From Stappia sp. WLB 29 (GTDB lineage Bacteria; Pseudomonadota; Alphaproteobacteria; Rhizobiales; Stappiaceae): 64,000 nucleotides of DNA. How positions within the stretch are numbered: position 1 is the first letter of the stretch; the number at the start of each line of letters is the position of its first letter. The stretch covers positions 186,001 to 250,000 of the forward strand of contig NZ_JALBGD010000007.1 in NCBI RefSeq assembly GCF_023507705.1, read 5' to 3'. The position numbers were made by a program, and so were the translations under genes. The notes under the pieces were generated by a model that saw only the letters and a program-made list of their open reading frames with translations, did not search any database and was not told where the DNA came from. Below are positions 21,614 through 29,957 of this stretch, in pieces.

Positions 21614-21940
21614 TCAGTGCGCCTCGCCGATCTTCGCCATCTCGCTGTCGCTGCCGGAAAACACCCGCACCGTCCTCGCCGCCCCGGCGTAGCTCCGTTC
21701 GATATAGTGGAACTTCATGTCGGTCAGCACCTGCGGACAGGGGCCGGCACCCTCGCGAAGCGTCACCTCGACGAGGTAGACCGGCGGCTCCGACGTCTCG
21801 ATCCCGGCGAACTCGGCCATCACTTCGTGGCAGGGTGTCGGGACGGTCACCGTGCCGGTCACATGCAGGGTCGGCGTGCGACCCGGCCCCGGCATCAGGT
21901 CGACCCAGGCGGCCACCTCCTTGACGTCTCCGACATCCAT
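21614..21940 (-). CDS. Small conserved-looking hypothetical protein
   Basis: 108 residues, not recognised. A strong GGAGGGGATAA sits just before the ATG, and third-position GC is like that of neighbours, so I believe it is real. The sequence alternates short hydrophobic strands (LHVTGTVTV, VYLVEVTL) and has two Cys (TPCHE, GPCPQ), suggesting a small beta-sandwich. No signal peptide or membrane segment. It is divergent from the ghrA-like gene, across an AT-rich region with a palindrome. Confidence 0.6.
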   Translation of the reverse strand: MDVGDVKEVAAWVDLMPGPGRTPTLHVTGTVTVPTPCHEVMAEFAGIETSEPPVYLVEVTLREGAGPCPQVLTDMKFHYIERSYAGAARTVRVFSGSDSEMAKIGEAH

Positions 21941-22004
21941 TTATCCCCTCCCCCGGAAAAGTGCGTTTGAGACAAGAACATCAAATTTGCCCGATTTCAG
22001 CGCG

Positions 22005-22032
22005 GAATTTTGCAAAATTTCTCTCAAAATTC
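22005..22032. promoter_or_regulatory. AT-rich palindrome upstream of ghrA-like gene
   Basis: AATTTTGCAAAATT (22006-22019) is a perfect 14-bp palindrome, and GAATTTTG at 22005 has a further inverted partner CAAAATTC at 22025-22032. It lies between two divergent genes in a locally AT-rich patch, a plausible operator. No regulator is assigned. Confidence 0.35.
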
Positions 22033-22204
22033 GGTTTCGCCCCGGACCGCATCCGTCAAGCGAATTGCGGTTCCGAACGATGCGGACAACCACCCCGCCT
22101 TTGCCGCCAGAGGCTTGGCTTTGCGACGCTTTTTTCGATCCAGGTGCTGCACAGGCCGGCGGAAAATGCTCTAAGGGAGGGAAACACCCCTTTGGAGGAC
22201 CGCC

Positions 22205-23149
22205 ATGAGCCTGCTGATCGCCGTCAAGGGCTGGAACCCCGCCGCCTGGGCCCTGCGCCTTGCCCGGCACCTGCCGGAGCACGAGATCCGGTCCTGGCCG
22301 GATGCGGTCGGCGACCCGGCCGACATCCGCTACGTTCTGGCCTGGAAGGCCCCGGCCGAGGTCCTGGCCTCCTGCCCCAATCTCGAGGTGATCTTTTCGC
22401 TCGGCGCCGGCGTCGACCACCTGCTGGCCCAGCCCGGACTGCCGGACGTTCCGGTGGTCCGCGTCGTCGATCCGGACCTCACCGCGCGCATGGCCGAGTG
22501 GGTGGCGCTTCAGGTCCTGCTGCACCATCGCCAGCATCTCGCCTACGCCGCGCAGCAGCGCGAGGGCGTGTGGCGCGACCTGGAACAGCCGGCCGCGCGG
22601 CATGTGCGGGTCGGCCTTCTGGGCCTCGGCGTGCTCGGCGCGGAAGCAGCCAAGGTATTGGCAAGACTGGGATTTGATGTCGGCGGCTGGGCACGAGGGC
22701 CCAAGCAGATCGACGGTGTCGCCTGCTATGCCGGCGAGGGCGAGCTCGACGCCTTCCTCGCCCGCACCGACATCCTGGTGAACCTGCTGCCCCTGACGCC
22801 TGAGACGCACGGCTTCGTCGATTACGCTCTCGTGTCGCGGCTGGCGCGGGACGGGGCGCTCGGCGGGCCGGTCTTCATCAATGCCGGGCGCGGCGGCAGC
22901 CAGGTCGAGGCGGATCTGGTGCGCGCCCTCACCGACGGCACGCTGAGGGGCGCCAGCCTCGATGTGTTCGAGACCGAACCGCTGCCCTCGCACAGCCCGC
23001 TGTGGAAGCTGGAGAATGTGGTGATCACGCCGCATGTCGCCGCCGACAGCGATCCGGAGGCGATCTCGACCTATGTGGCCGAGCAGATCCTTGCCTTCGA
23101 GGCCGGCGAGGCCTTGCGCAACACCGTCGACCGGGCGACCGGCTACTGA
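22205..23149 (+). CDS. ghrA: GhrA-type glyoxylate/hydroxypyruvate reductase (D-2-hydroxyacid dehydrogenase)
   Basis: 314 residues, ATG after GGAGG. NAD(P)-dependent reduction of glyoxylate or hydroxypyruvate is expected in the cytoplasm. Seen: FSLGAGVDHLL, the Rossmann motif VGLLGLGVLGAEAAKVLA, NLLPLTPETHGF, INAGRGGSQVEADLV with the catalytic Arg region, and LDVFETEPLPSHSPLW with ITPHVAADSDP holding the Glu and His. The WARGPKQIDGV segment after the Rossmann fold fits the GhrA branch. No linked glyoxylate genes. Confidence 0.87.
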   Translation: MSLLIAVKGWNPAAWALRLARHLPEHEIRSWPDAVGDPADIRYVLAWKAPAEVLASCPNLEVIFSLGAGVDHLLAQPGLPDVPVVRVVDPDLTARMAEWVALQVLLHHRQHLAYAAQQREGVWRDLEQPAARHVRVGLLGLGVLGAEAAKVLARLGFDVGGWARGPKQIDGVACYAGEGELDAFLARTDILVNLLPLTPETHGFVDYALVSRLARDGALGGPVFINAGRGGSQVEADLVRALTDGTLRGASLDVFETEPLPSHSPLWKLENVVITPHVAADSDPEAISTYVAEQILAFEAGEALRNTVDRATGY

Positions 23150-23184
23150 GGCCGGATCGCCATAAGGCGCGTTACTTCAACGGA

Positions 23185-23610
23185 TTAGCAGTGAAATCGG
23201 CGGGCGCGCGCGAACCACAGTTCGACGATCTCGCGCGCGATGCGCTTGAGTTCGCGCGGGGTCGCGGGCTTCTCGTGAACGGCGTCGAACCAGTCGCCGT
23301 CGGCAGCGGCAGGCACGGCACCGCGCGTCAGGCCGACCAGCGGCAGCGTCGCGCTGTCGTGGCGCTGGCGTACGCGCCGGGCCAGTTCGCCGGCGCGGCC
23401 GCCGGGCAGGTCCAGCGAGGCGACGACGCAATCGAAGGGCGGGGCGGCGGCATCCGGCGTCGCCAGCAGCTCGAGCGCCGTCTCCACGGACCCGACGCGG
23501 CGGACACGGATGTTTCCGGTTGCGCCTTCGAGCGCCAGACGGAATGCGAGGGCATCGTTCACGTTGTCTTCAACGTGAAGAAAAACCGCATGCGGCAAAA
23601 CATGAAGCAT
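23185..23610 (-). CDS. Receiver-domain protein lacking the phosphoacceptor Asp
   Basis: 141 residues from ATG 23610, a single receiver-like domain. The acidic pair is E14-D15 (FLHVEDNVNDA), the switch Thr is T95 (LVGLTRG) and the Lys is K114 (HEKPATPREL). At the phosphoacceptor position, four residues before the conserved Pro of SLDLPGG, there is S65 instead of Asp. It is probably a phosphorylation-independent pseudo-receiver. No kinase neighbour. A longer N-terminus to 23754 is possible but unlike the family. Convergent with the ghrA-like gene, 35 bases apart. Confidence 0.8.
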   Translation of the reverse strand: MLHVLPHAVFLHVEDNVNDALAFRLALEGATGNIRVRRVGSVETALELLATPDAAAPPFDCVVASLDLPGGRAGELARRVRQRHDSATLPLVGLTRGAVPAAADGDWFDAVHEKPATPRELKRIAREIVELWFARARRFHC

Positions 23611-23975
23611 GGTTGATCGATTGTCCGTAGAAACACGTGCAAAGACGTTCGAACCAACAACCTTCCGGATGTCAGGCGAAACGTCCAACATGATTGATCT
23701 GTGCGGACTTGCGGTTCGGCTTGACCCGTTGGGTGACTTCTCTGTCCGTCTCAATGGCGCGAAAATCCGTCGCGCAACGTCAACGTTGATATAGTTAAGT
23801 CAGCGAGTCGTCACAACTGCATTCCCTGCATAGCTGCTCCGCTAGGGAAATGCTCCGTTTTTCGGATTTTCCTTTTAAGGAAAAGCAAGCAAATTTCCAA
23901 AACAACTTGGAAATCCGAACAACTGAAAAACCTCACTCTTGCAGCGCCAAGCAAAGGCGCCGGCTGCGCGCCCTG
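23611..23975. other. AT-rich, structured intergenic region
   Basis: 365 bases with much lower GC than the surroundings. On the left is the leader of the receiver gene. At 23867-23884 TTTTCCTT and AAGGAAAA form an 8-bp hairpin with a 2-base loop. TTTCCAA / TTGGAAA (about 23895-23914) forms a second, and TTCGGATT near 23861 pairs with AATCCGAA near 23920 to enclose both. This nested structure is just past the stop of the NlpC/P60 gene and could be its transcription end. No protein gene is supported. Confidence 0.4.
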
Positions 23976-24860
23976 TCACAGACGCCGGCAGGCGGTCGGC
24001 GCGCCCCATTCCTTGGCGGAAATGCGCGCAAGCGCTGCCTCCAGCGGCTCGCAGGCGACGCTCATCGTGTGACCGTTGGCATGCAGCAAGGTGGCCGGAT
24101 CGCGCAGGATTCCGACATGGCCCTTCCAGAACAGCAGGTCGCCCCGCGCCAGTTCCGGCAGGCCGCCGGAGATGTCGAGCGCTTCGCCGGCCCCGGACTC
24201 CTGCATATCGCTGTCGCGCGGCAGCACATGGCCGCCTTCCGCCGCCGCCAGCTGCACCAGCGCCGAGCAATCGAGCCCCAGCGACGTCCGACCGCCCCAC
24301 AGATAGGGCGTGCCGAGCAGGCCTTCGGCCACCGCCACCCAGTCGGCCACCGTCTCGCCCAGCGGCATCAAGTGGCGGGCGACCATGGCGCTGCCGTCGT
24401 CCAGCAATGCGTAGTCGAGACCCCGCGTCACTGCTGCGCCGACCACGCGCACGCGCGCGCCGAGCGACAGGAGCGAGAGCGGCGGCCGCTTCAGCTCGGC
24501 CTCCGGATAACGGTAGCTGCGCGGCACGCAGACCCGGTGGGTGGCCGGCAACCCGGCCTCGCCGAGAGATCCGGCCGGCAGGTAGCCGACATAGCCGTCG
24601 CTTGCCAACTGGCCCCAGGCCCAGCCGTCGTCGCGGATCTCGTAGAGATCGAAGGTCTCGCCGTACAGCGCCTCCGTATCGATGGAGCGGGCCGCATCCG
24701 GCGCGGGGCGCAGCGGCGCCGAGGCGGCCGTGATGCGTGTTGCCAGCGGGTCCACGAAACGCTCCGCCGCGACCCTGCCGCGATAGCGGCTTGCAGCCAA
24801 GTCGGCGCGGACGGGGTGGATGCGGCGGTCGAGGGAGGGGGCGGCGGCTTCGCTGGTCAT
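23976..24860 (-). CDS. NlpC/P60 family cysteine peptidase with SH3 domains
   Basis: 294 residues, no signal peptide. The N-terminal half holds bacterial SH3-like repeats (YGETFDLYEIRDDGWAWGQ and a second around LGARVRVVGAAV). The C-terminal NlpC/P60 domain has the catalytic Cys in GLDCSALVQLA, His in GDLLFWKGHVGIL and the third polar residue in LLHANGHTM. Such enzymes cleave gamma-D-Glu-DAP bonds of muropeptides. A cytoplasmic role in muropeptide recycling fits the neighbouring M17 aminopeptidase; this is inference. Confidence 0.9.
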   Translation of the reverse strand: MTSEAAAPSLDRRIHPVRADLAASRYRGRVAAERFVDPLATRITAASAPLRPAPDAARSIDTEALYGETFDLYEIRDDGWAWGQLASDGYVGYLPAGSLGEAGLPATHRVCVPRSYRYPEAELKRPPLSLLSLGARVRVVGAAVTRGLDYALLDDGSAMVARHLMPLGETVADWVAVAEGLLGTPYLWGGRTSLGLDCSALVQLAAAEGGHVLPRDSDMQESGAGEALDISGGLPELARGDLLFWKGHVGILRDPATLLHANGHTMSVACEPLEAALARISAKEWGAPTACRRL

Positions 24861-24920
24861 GCGGCTGTCCAGGCTTTTTAGGCGTTTTCGGACGTCCGGC
24901 CGCCCGCGCGCCGCTTCAGC

Positions 24921-25271
24921 TCAGCGGGACAGCTCGGCGGCGCGGGCAACGATCGTATCGGCAATGTGCTCCAGATAGAGCGCTCCGGCAACCGTGCGGG
25001 TCACCACCACGTTGCGCCGGTCGGCCTCGTCGCGGCGGCGCGACAGCAACTTCATCGCACCCAAAGTGTCGAGCGCGCGGGTGATCACCGGCTTGGTGAC
25101 GTCGAGACGCGCTGCGAGCCCGCGGACCGTGTGCGGGGGCGGCTCCAGATAGACCGTCATCAGGATCGCCATCTGGCGCGATGTGAGGTCCTTGTCGCCG
25201 TCGGTGACCAGCGACATCGTCACATCATGCCAGAGCCGCAGCGCCTGCGACGGCCGCAAGTCGATACCCAT
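24921..25271 (-). CDS. MarR-like winged-helix regulator
   Basis: 116 residues. The winged helix runs through LTSRQMAILMTVYLE, VRGLAARLDVTKPVITRALD (recognition helix) and LLSRRRDEADRRNVVVTRT (wing with the DxRR signature of MarR proteins). Helices at both ends probably dimerise. It lies between the M17 aminopeptidase and NlpC/P60 genes, all minus strand. A dyad at 25328-25359 in its leader is a candidate operator for autoregulation. Confidence 0.88.
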   Translation of the reverse strand: MGIDLRPSQALRLWHDVTMSLVTDGDKDLTSRQMAILMTVYLEPPPHTVRGLAARLDVTKPVITRALDTLGAMKLLSRRRDEADRRNVVVTRTVAGALYLEHIADTIVARAAELSR

Positions 25272-25327
25272 CCCTCACCCATGCCTCATGCGCCGTTGCC
25301 GGCCTTGTCGCATTCTGGCAGGCAATT

Positions 25328-25359
25328 CGTTTCGGTTCCGTTATACAAACGGCGAAACG
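25328..25359. promoter_or_regulatory. Dyad operator upstream of the MarR-like gene
   Basis: Nested inverted repeats: CGTTTCG (25328-25334) with CGAAACG (25353-25359), and CCGTT-ATACA-AACGG (25338-25352) inside. Read on the minus strand the core contains TTGTATAAC, so a TATAAC -10 element overlaps the dyad, the usual layout of MarR autorepression. The site is 57-88 bases before the regulator start. Confidence 0.5.
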
Positions 25360-25379
25360 AGGCAGGAAAGCGTGCGGTC

Positions 25380-26771
25380 TCAGCTTCGCGGGTAGCGGGC
25401 GGCAAGCAGCGAAAACAGAGCGCGCGCGGCCTGCGCCTCGCCGCCGAGCGGCCGTCCCGGACGGTCGGCCGGGTTCCAGCCATAGATGTCGAAATGCGCC
25501 CAGACCCGCGCCTTTTCCACGAAACGCGAGAGAAACAGGGCAGCGGTGATCGAGCCGGCAAAGCCCGCGCCGCTGGTGTTGATGTGGTTGATGTCGGCGA
25601 TCCGGCTTTCCAGATAGCTCTCGTAGGGGCGCCACAGCGGCAGTCGCCACAGCGGATCGCGAACAGCACTCGCGTGGTCGGCAAGCTCGGCCGCAAAGGC
25701 CTCGTCGTCGGTGTAGAAGGGCGGCAGGTCGGGGCCGAGGGCGACGCGCGCGGCGCCGGTCAGCGTCGCCATGTCGATCAGGATCTCCGGCTCCTCCTCG
25801 TCGGCGAGCGCCAGGGCATCGGCCAGAATCAGCCGGCCTTCCGCGTCGGTGTTGCCGATTTCGACGGTGAGGCCCTTGCGGCTCGCCAGCACGTCGCCGG
25901 GGCGGAAGGACGCGCCGGAAATCGCGTTCTCGACCGCCGGGACGATGACGCGCAGGCGCACCGGCAGGCCGGCCGCCATGATCATCGAGGCCAGCGCCAG
26001 CACTGCGGCGGCACCGCCCATGTCCTTCTTCATCAAGGCCATGGCGCTGGACGGCTTGATGTCGAGGCCGCCGGTGTCGAAGACGACGCCCTTACCCACC
26101 AAGGTGACGCGCGGATGCCCCTCCTCGCCCCAGGTCGCATCGAGAAGCCGCGGGGCGCGGGAACTCGCCCGGCCGACCGCATGCACCATCGGAAAGCCTT
26201 CGGCGAGCAGCGCCTCGCCCTCGACCACGCGCACGCGCCCGCCGTGATCGGCGAAGAGGCGCAGGGCTGCATCGCACAACTCGGCCGGGCCGAGATCGCT
26301 CGCCGGCGTGTTGACCAGGTCGCGGGCGAGCGCCATGCCGTCGAGGATCAGGCCGACCCGCTCCAGGTCGACACCCTCCCCCACCATCAGCCGCGGCGCG
26401 GAACGGGTCGACGGCTTGCGATAGCGCTCGAAACGGTAGGAGCCGAGCGCGAAGGCAAGTGCGGCTTCCTCCTGCGCCTCGGCCGCAATCTCCAGGCGGA
26501 AGTCGCCGCCCGGCAGCTTGCGGGCCAGGTCGCCGACGTCAAAGCCGGGCACGGCGGCATTAGCAACGCCGAACAGCACGGCCTCGAGCGCTCCTTCAGC
26601 ACCTGGAACCAGCAGCAACTGGCCGGCCGCGCCGTCGAAGCCGCTCGCCGCGGCGAAGGCCTCGGCCCTTGCACCCAGGCCCTGAAGCGTTGCCGATGTC
26701 CGATCGCGGTCGACGGCATGAACGGGAATGGTCGCAACATCGGCGGAACGGGCGATCAGGGAGGCGCGCAC
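25380..26771 (-). CDS. M17 leucyl aminopeptidase family protein
   Basis: 463 residues, GTG start at 26771 after AAGGA. The C-terminal catalytic domain has the metal and catalytic motifs VGKGVVFDTGGLDIKP, MKKDMGGAAAVLA and NTDAEGRLILADAL (Asn at residue 307), all intact. The N-terminal domain is the short non-catalytic type. It is expected to remove N-terminal residues from peptides in the cytoplasm, with two divalent metals. Next to a MarR regulator and an NlpC/P60 peptidase, it may process cell-wall peptides. Confidence 0.93.
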   Translation of the reverse strand: MRASLIARSADVATIPVHAVDRDRTSATLQGLGARAEAFAAASGFDGAAGQLLLVPGAEGALEAVLFGVANAAVPGFDVGDLARKLPGGDFRLEIAAEAQEEAALAFALGSYRFERYRKPSTRSAPRLMVGEGVDLERVGLILDGMALARDLVNTPASDLGPAELCDAALRLFADHGGRVRVVEGEALLAEGFPMVHAVGRASSRAPRLLDATWGEEGHPRVTLVGKGVVFDTGGLDIKPSSAMALMKKDMGGAAAVLALASMIMAAGLPVRLRVIVPAVENAISGASFRPGDVLASRKGLTVEIGNTDAEGRLILADALALADEEEPEILIDMATLTGAARVALGPDLPPFYTDDEAFAAELADHASAVRDPLWRLPLWRPYESYLESRIADINHINTSGAGFAGSITAALFLSRFVEKARVWAHFDIYGWNPADRPGRPLGGEAQAARALFSLLAARYPRS

Positions 26772-26896
26772 GGGCGAGGTCCTTGTCTGACGGGAGAAGA
26801 TGGTCGGAACCCCGTTTTAAGCACGAAGGGCGGGCAGCGGCAATCGCCCGCCGGGCCCGGCCGGCCGCCGGCTTCGGGCCTGCTCCGGGCCTGCAT

Positions 26897-26928
26897 TTAA
26901 CGAAGCATTAGGGTTAACGACGTATTGA
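26897..26928. promoter_or_regulatory. Two CtrA-like boxes upstream of tadD
   Basis: TTAA-N7-TTAG (26897-26911) and TTAA-N7-TTGA (26914-26928) each match seven of the eight fixed positions of the alphaproteobacterial CtrA site TTAA-N7-TTAA, and start 17 bases apart. They lie 57-88 bases before the tadD ATG. CtrA control of pilus genes is known in Caulobacter; here it is inferred. Confidence 0.45.
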
Positions 26929-26984
26929 TGAGCTTGCGCATTCTGCAAGTTCAACCGTCCGTCCGTGTCCAGGAGCCAGGCACC

Positions 26985-27812
26985 ATGCCATCCACGCGCC
27001 ACGCCCTTCCCCGCCCTGCCGCCGCGCCGCGCCTGATGCTTGCGGCCTCGATGGTGGCCATGGTCGCGCTGACCGGCTGCGCCTCGTCGAAGCGCGCCGT
27101 CGGCACCCATTCGGGCGCACCGCAAGGCTATGCCGCACCCGGATCGAGCGCTGCGCTGCAGGCGGTCGGCTATTGGGGCCAGGCCTACCAGCGCTCGCCG
27201 AAGGACCGGGAAAACATCCTCAACTATGCCGCGGCCCTGCGCCGCAACGGCCAGGTGGATCAGGCCGAGGCGGTGCTGCGCCAGGCGATCATTGCGCATC
27301 AGAGCGACCGCGACATCGCCGCCGCCTATGGCAAGGTGCTGGCGATGAACGGCCGCTTGCCTGAAGCGCTGCAGGTGATCAACGGCGCGCAGACCCCGAC
27401 CCGGCCCGACTGGCGGCTGATGTCGGCAGCAGCCGCGATTCACGACCAGATGGGCAACACCCAGCAGGCGCGCGAACTCTACAACCAGGCGCTCAAGATC
27501 GCTCCCGACGAGCCGAGCCTGCTCAACAATCTCGCCATGTCCTATCTCCTGCAAGGGGAAGCCAAGGAGGCGGAAGGCGTGCTGCGCCGGGCTGCCGCCA
27601 GCCCGAAGGCCGACAGCCGCATCCGCCAGAACCTGGCGCTGGCGATCGGCCTGCAGGGCCGCTTCCAGGAGGCCGAACAGGTCGCCACCGCGGAAATCGA
27701 CCCGGCCCAGGCAACCCAGAACATCGCCTATCTGAAGTCTATGCTGTCGCAGCGCAATTCCTGGGCCGAGATCGCCGCACAGGACAAGAAGAAGAAAAAG
27801 TCCGGCGGCTGA
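26985..27812 (+). CDS. tadD: TadD-like tetratricopeptide lipoprotein
   Basis: 275 residues. A lipoprotein signal (VAMVALTGC, Cys about residue 30) is followed by four to five TPR units, for example RRNGQVDQAEAVLRQAI, GKVLAMNGRLPEALQVIN and ARELYNQALKIAPDEPSLLN, and a Lys-rich end. TadD is needed for Flp/Tad pilus assembly, acting at the outer membrane with the secretin. The ATG at 26985 follows AGGAG. It is convergent with tadC, sharing a terminator region, and encoded apart from the main tad transcript. Confidence 0.9.
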   Translation: MPSTRHALPRPAAAPRLMLAASMVAMVALTGCASSKRAVGTHSGAPQGYAAPGSSAALQAVGYWGQAYQRSPKDRENILNYAAALRRNGQVDQAEAVLRQAIIAHQSDRDIAAAYGKVLAMNGRLPEALQVINGAQTPTRPDWRLMSAAAAIHDQMGNTQQARELYNQALKIAPDEPSLLNNLAMSYLLQGEAKEAEGVLRRAAASPKADSRIRQNLALAIGLQGRFQEAEQVATAEIDPAQATQNIAYLKSMLSQRNSWAEIAAQDKKKKKSGG

Positions 27813-27842
27813 TTCCACGCGCTCGGATCACCGGAAACGGCA

Positions 27843-27867
27843 AAGCCACCCTCACGGGTGGCTTTTT
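27843..27867 (+). terminator. Terminator between tadD and tadC
   Basis: AAGCCACCC / GGGTGGCTT, a perfect 9-bp stem with a 4-base loop, ends in a T-run on the plus strand. It terminates tadD; on the minus strand the T-run is short, so it is weaker for tadC. Confidence 0.8.
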
Positions 27868-27908
27868 GTGGACTTGCTCTGGTTTCTGGCCGTGTCCAGC
27901 CCGGCCCT

Positions 27909-28889
27909 TCAGAAGGTCGCGAGGGCTTGGATGATCGCCGGGCCGATGATGACGGCGAGCAGGACGGGCAGAAAGAACACGATCATCGGAACGGTCAGCT
28001 TAGGCGGCAGGGCAGCCGCCTTCTTTTCCGCCGCTTGCATGCGCTGCATCCGGTTCTCGTCGGCCATGACGCGCAGCGCGGTGGAGACCGGCGTGCCGTA
28101 GCGCTCGGCCTGGATCAGCGCCAGCGAGACGTTCTTGACGCCTTCCAGGCCGGTGCGGTTGGCAAGGTTCTCGTAGGCCATGCGCCGGTCGCCGAGATAG
28201 GAGAGCTCGGCATTGGTCAGCGTCAGTTCCTCGGCCAGCGGGACCGACTGGATGCCGATCTCCTCCGACACCTTACGGAAGGCGACCTCGATCGACATGC
28301 CCGATTCCACGCAGATCAGCATCAGGTCGAGCGCATCCGGCCAGGCGCGGTTGATCGACAGCTGGCGGTTCTGGATCTTGTTCTTCAGGTAAAGGTCGGG
28401 TGCGTAGAAGCCGACGAACGCCACGAGGCAGGAGATGAACACCTTGACCATCGCCGGCTGATCGATCTGGAGCACTACGAACGTATAGAACAGCGCCAGC
28501 ACGAACAGGATCACCGGCATCACGAGGCGCGCGAACAGATAGGTATAAAGCGGACGCACGCCGCGATAGCCGGCACGCATCAGCCGCAGCTTGGTCTGAT
28601 CGTCCGACAGAAGGTTCTTCAGGTTCAGCCGGTCGACAATCCTCTGCATGTTCTTCTTCGGCTTGTTGCGCAGGGAAACCCGCGCATTGGCCTTGTCGTC
28701 CGCCAGGCGGGCTCGCTCACGCGCCCGCATCTGCTCGCGCTCCAGCGCCACGGATTTCATCCGGCTCTTGAGCTTGTCGCCTTCCAGCAGCGGCACGACA
28801 AGCGAAAACAGCGTGCCGGCGATCGCGACCATGGTCAGGATGGCGATCATCGCCTGCTGGGAGAGAAGATTGGAGAAATCCAGTCCCAT
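27909..28889 (-). CDS. tadC: Tad pilus inner-membrane platform protein TadC
   Basis: 326 residues, type II secretion F-domain family. Membrane segments lie near residues 12-35, 120-160 and at the C-terminus (KLTVPMIVFFLPVLLAVIIG). The F domain contains ALDLMLICVESGMSIEVAF and QAERYGTPVSTALRVMADE, both typical of TadC. It pairs with TadB to form the platform on which the TadA ATPase acts. Last gene of the minus-strand tad operon. Confidence 0.94.
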   Translation of the reverse strand: MGLDFSNLLSQQAMIAILTMVAIAGTLFSLVVPLLEGDKLKSRMKSVALEREQMRARERARLADDKANARVSLRNKPKKNMQRIVDRLNLKNLLSDDQTKLRLMRAGYRGVRPLYTYLFARLVMPVILFVLALFYTFVVLQIDQPAMVKVFISCLVAFVGFYAPDLYLKNKIQNRQLSINRAWPDALDLMLICVESGMSIEVAFRKVSEEIGIQSVPLAEELTLTNAELSYLGDRRMAYENLANRTGLEGVKNVSLALIQAERYGTPVSTALRVMADENRMQRMQAAEKKAAALPPKLTVPMIVFFLPVLLAVIIGPAIIQALATF

Positions 28890-28931
28890 GGTCTCTTTCC
28901 GTGTCCGTCGTTCCTGCCCGAAAGCGGCAGA

Positions 28932-29957
28932 TCAGAAGTCGAAGGCGATCATCTTCTTCATGATGAAGATGCCGGTCAGCATCCACAGGCCGCTGCCGAT
29001 GACGATGATGTTGCCGGCGGGATCGGTAAACAGCAGCATCATGTAGGAGGGGCTGAGCACCGACAGCGCCCCGACCACCAGGAAGGGCAACGAGCCGATG
29101 ATCGCGGCGGAGGACTTGGCCTCCTGGCTCATGGCGACGATCTTGCCCTTCATCGCCTTGCGCTCGCGCAGCACCTTGGAGAGGTTGCCCAGCGCCTCGG
29201 ACAGCGAACCGCCCGACTGCGACTGGATCATCACGACGATGGCGAGGAAGTTCGCCTCCGCGACCGGCATGCGGCTCGGCAGCTTGGAGATCGCCTCGGC
29301 CAGAGTGATGCCCATGGTCTGCGCCTCGACGATGCGTCGGAACTCGGTCTTGATCGGTTCGCGCGCCTCGGCGGCGACGATCTGGACGCACTCGCCGAGC
29401 GGCAGGCCGGCCTTGGTGCCGCGCACGATGACGTCGACGGCATTCGGCAACTCGTTCAGGAAGGCGGCGATCCGCTTCTTGCGGCGGCGCCCGAGATAGA
29501 AGCGCGGCACGCCGAAGGCGCCGACGAACATCAGACCCAGGGTGACGATCAGCGAGCCGGAGGCGAGCAGGCCGACGAGGCCGAGCACCAGCCCGCAGAT
29601 CGCCGAAAAGCCGAGGAAGCCGCGCTTCGACCACGACAGGCCGGCTTGGTCGATCCGCTCGTCGAGCGACAGGCGCGCGGCGCGTTGCTGCTTCTTCTTC
29701 TCGCGGGCCTCGAATTCCTTGAGCTGGTCCTGCACCGACTTGCGCCGGCGGTCGCCGTCGCGCACCGCACGGCGGGTGGCATCGATGGCAGCAGTGCTGC
29801 GCGCCGCGACCGACTTCATCCGCTTGTCGCGTGCCGCACGCCCGCTCAGTTGCGGCTCGAACAGGGCGTAGATGATGCCGCCGATGGAAAACGTCGCGAG
29901 CAGGGCGATGGCGATCATCGTCACTTGCGGCGAGAGGAAGGACTGCAGGTCAGCCAT
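28932..29957 (-). CDS. tadB: Tad pilus inner-membrane platform protein TadB
   Basis: 341 residues from MADLQSFLSP. N-terminal membrane segment, then a charged linker rich in Lys/Arg, then the F domain with AVDVIVRGTKAGLPLGECVQ and QSQSGGSLSEALGNLSKVLRE, and a C-terminal pair of membrane segments. The start at 29957 overlaps the end of cpaF/tadA by 8 bases, indicating translational coupling. Confidence 0.94.
   Translation of the reverse strand: MADLQSFLSPQVTMIAIALLATFSIGGIIYALFEPQLSGRAARDKRMKSVAARSTAAIDATRRAVRDGDRRRKSVQDQLKEFEAREKKKQQRAARLSLDERIDQAGLSWSKRGFLGFSAICGLVLGLVGLLASGSLIVTLGLMFVGAFGVPRFYLGRRRKKRIAAFLNELPNAVDVIVRGTKAGLPLGECVQIVAAEAREPIKTEFRRIVEAQTMGITLAEAISKLPSRMPVAEANFLAIVVMIQSQSGGSLSEALGNLSKVLRERKAMKGKIVAMSQEAKSSAAIIGSLPFLVVGALSVLSPSYMMLLFTDPAGNIIVIGSGLWMLTGIFIMKKMIAFDF

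Noticed and set aside
23609-23794. 61-codon plus-strand frame in the AT-rich intergenic region
   Set aside because: No ribosome site; it starts on the receiver gene's start codon in antisense.
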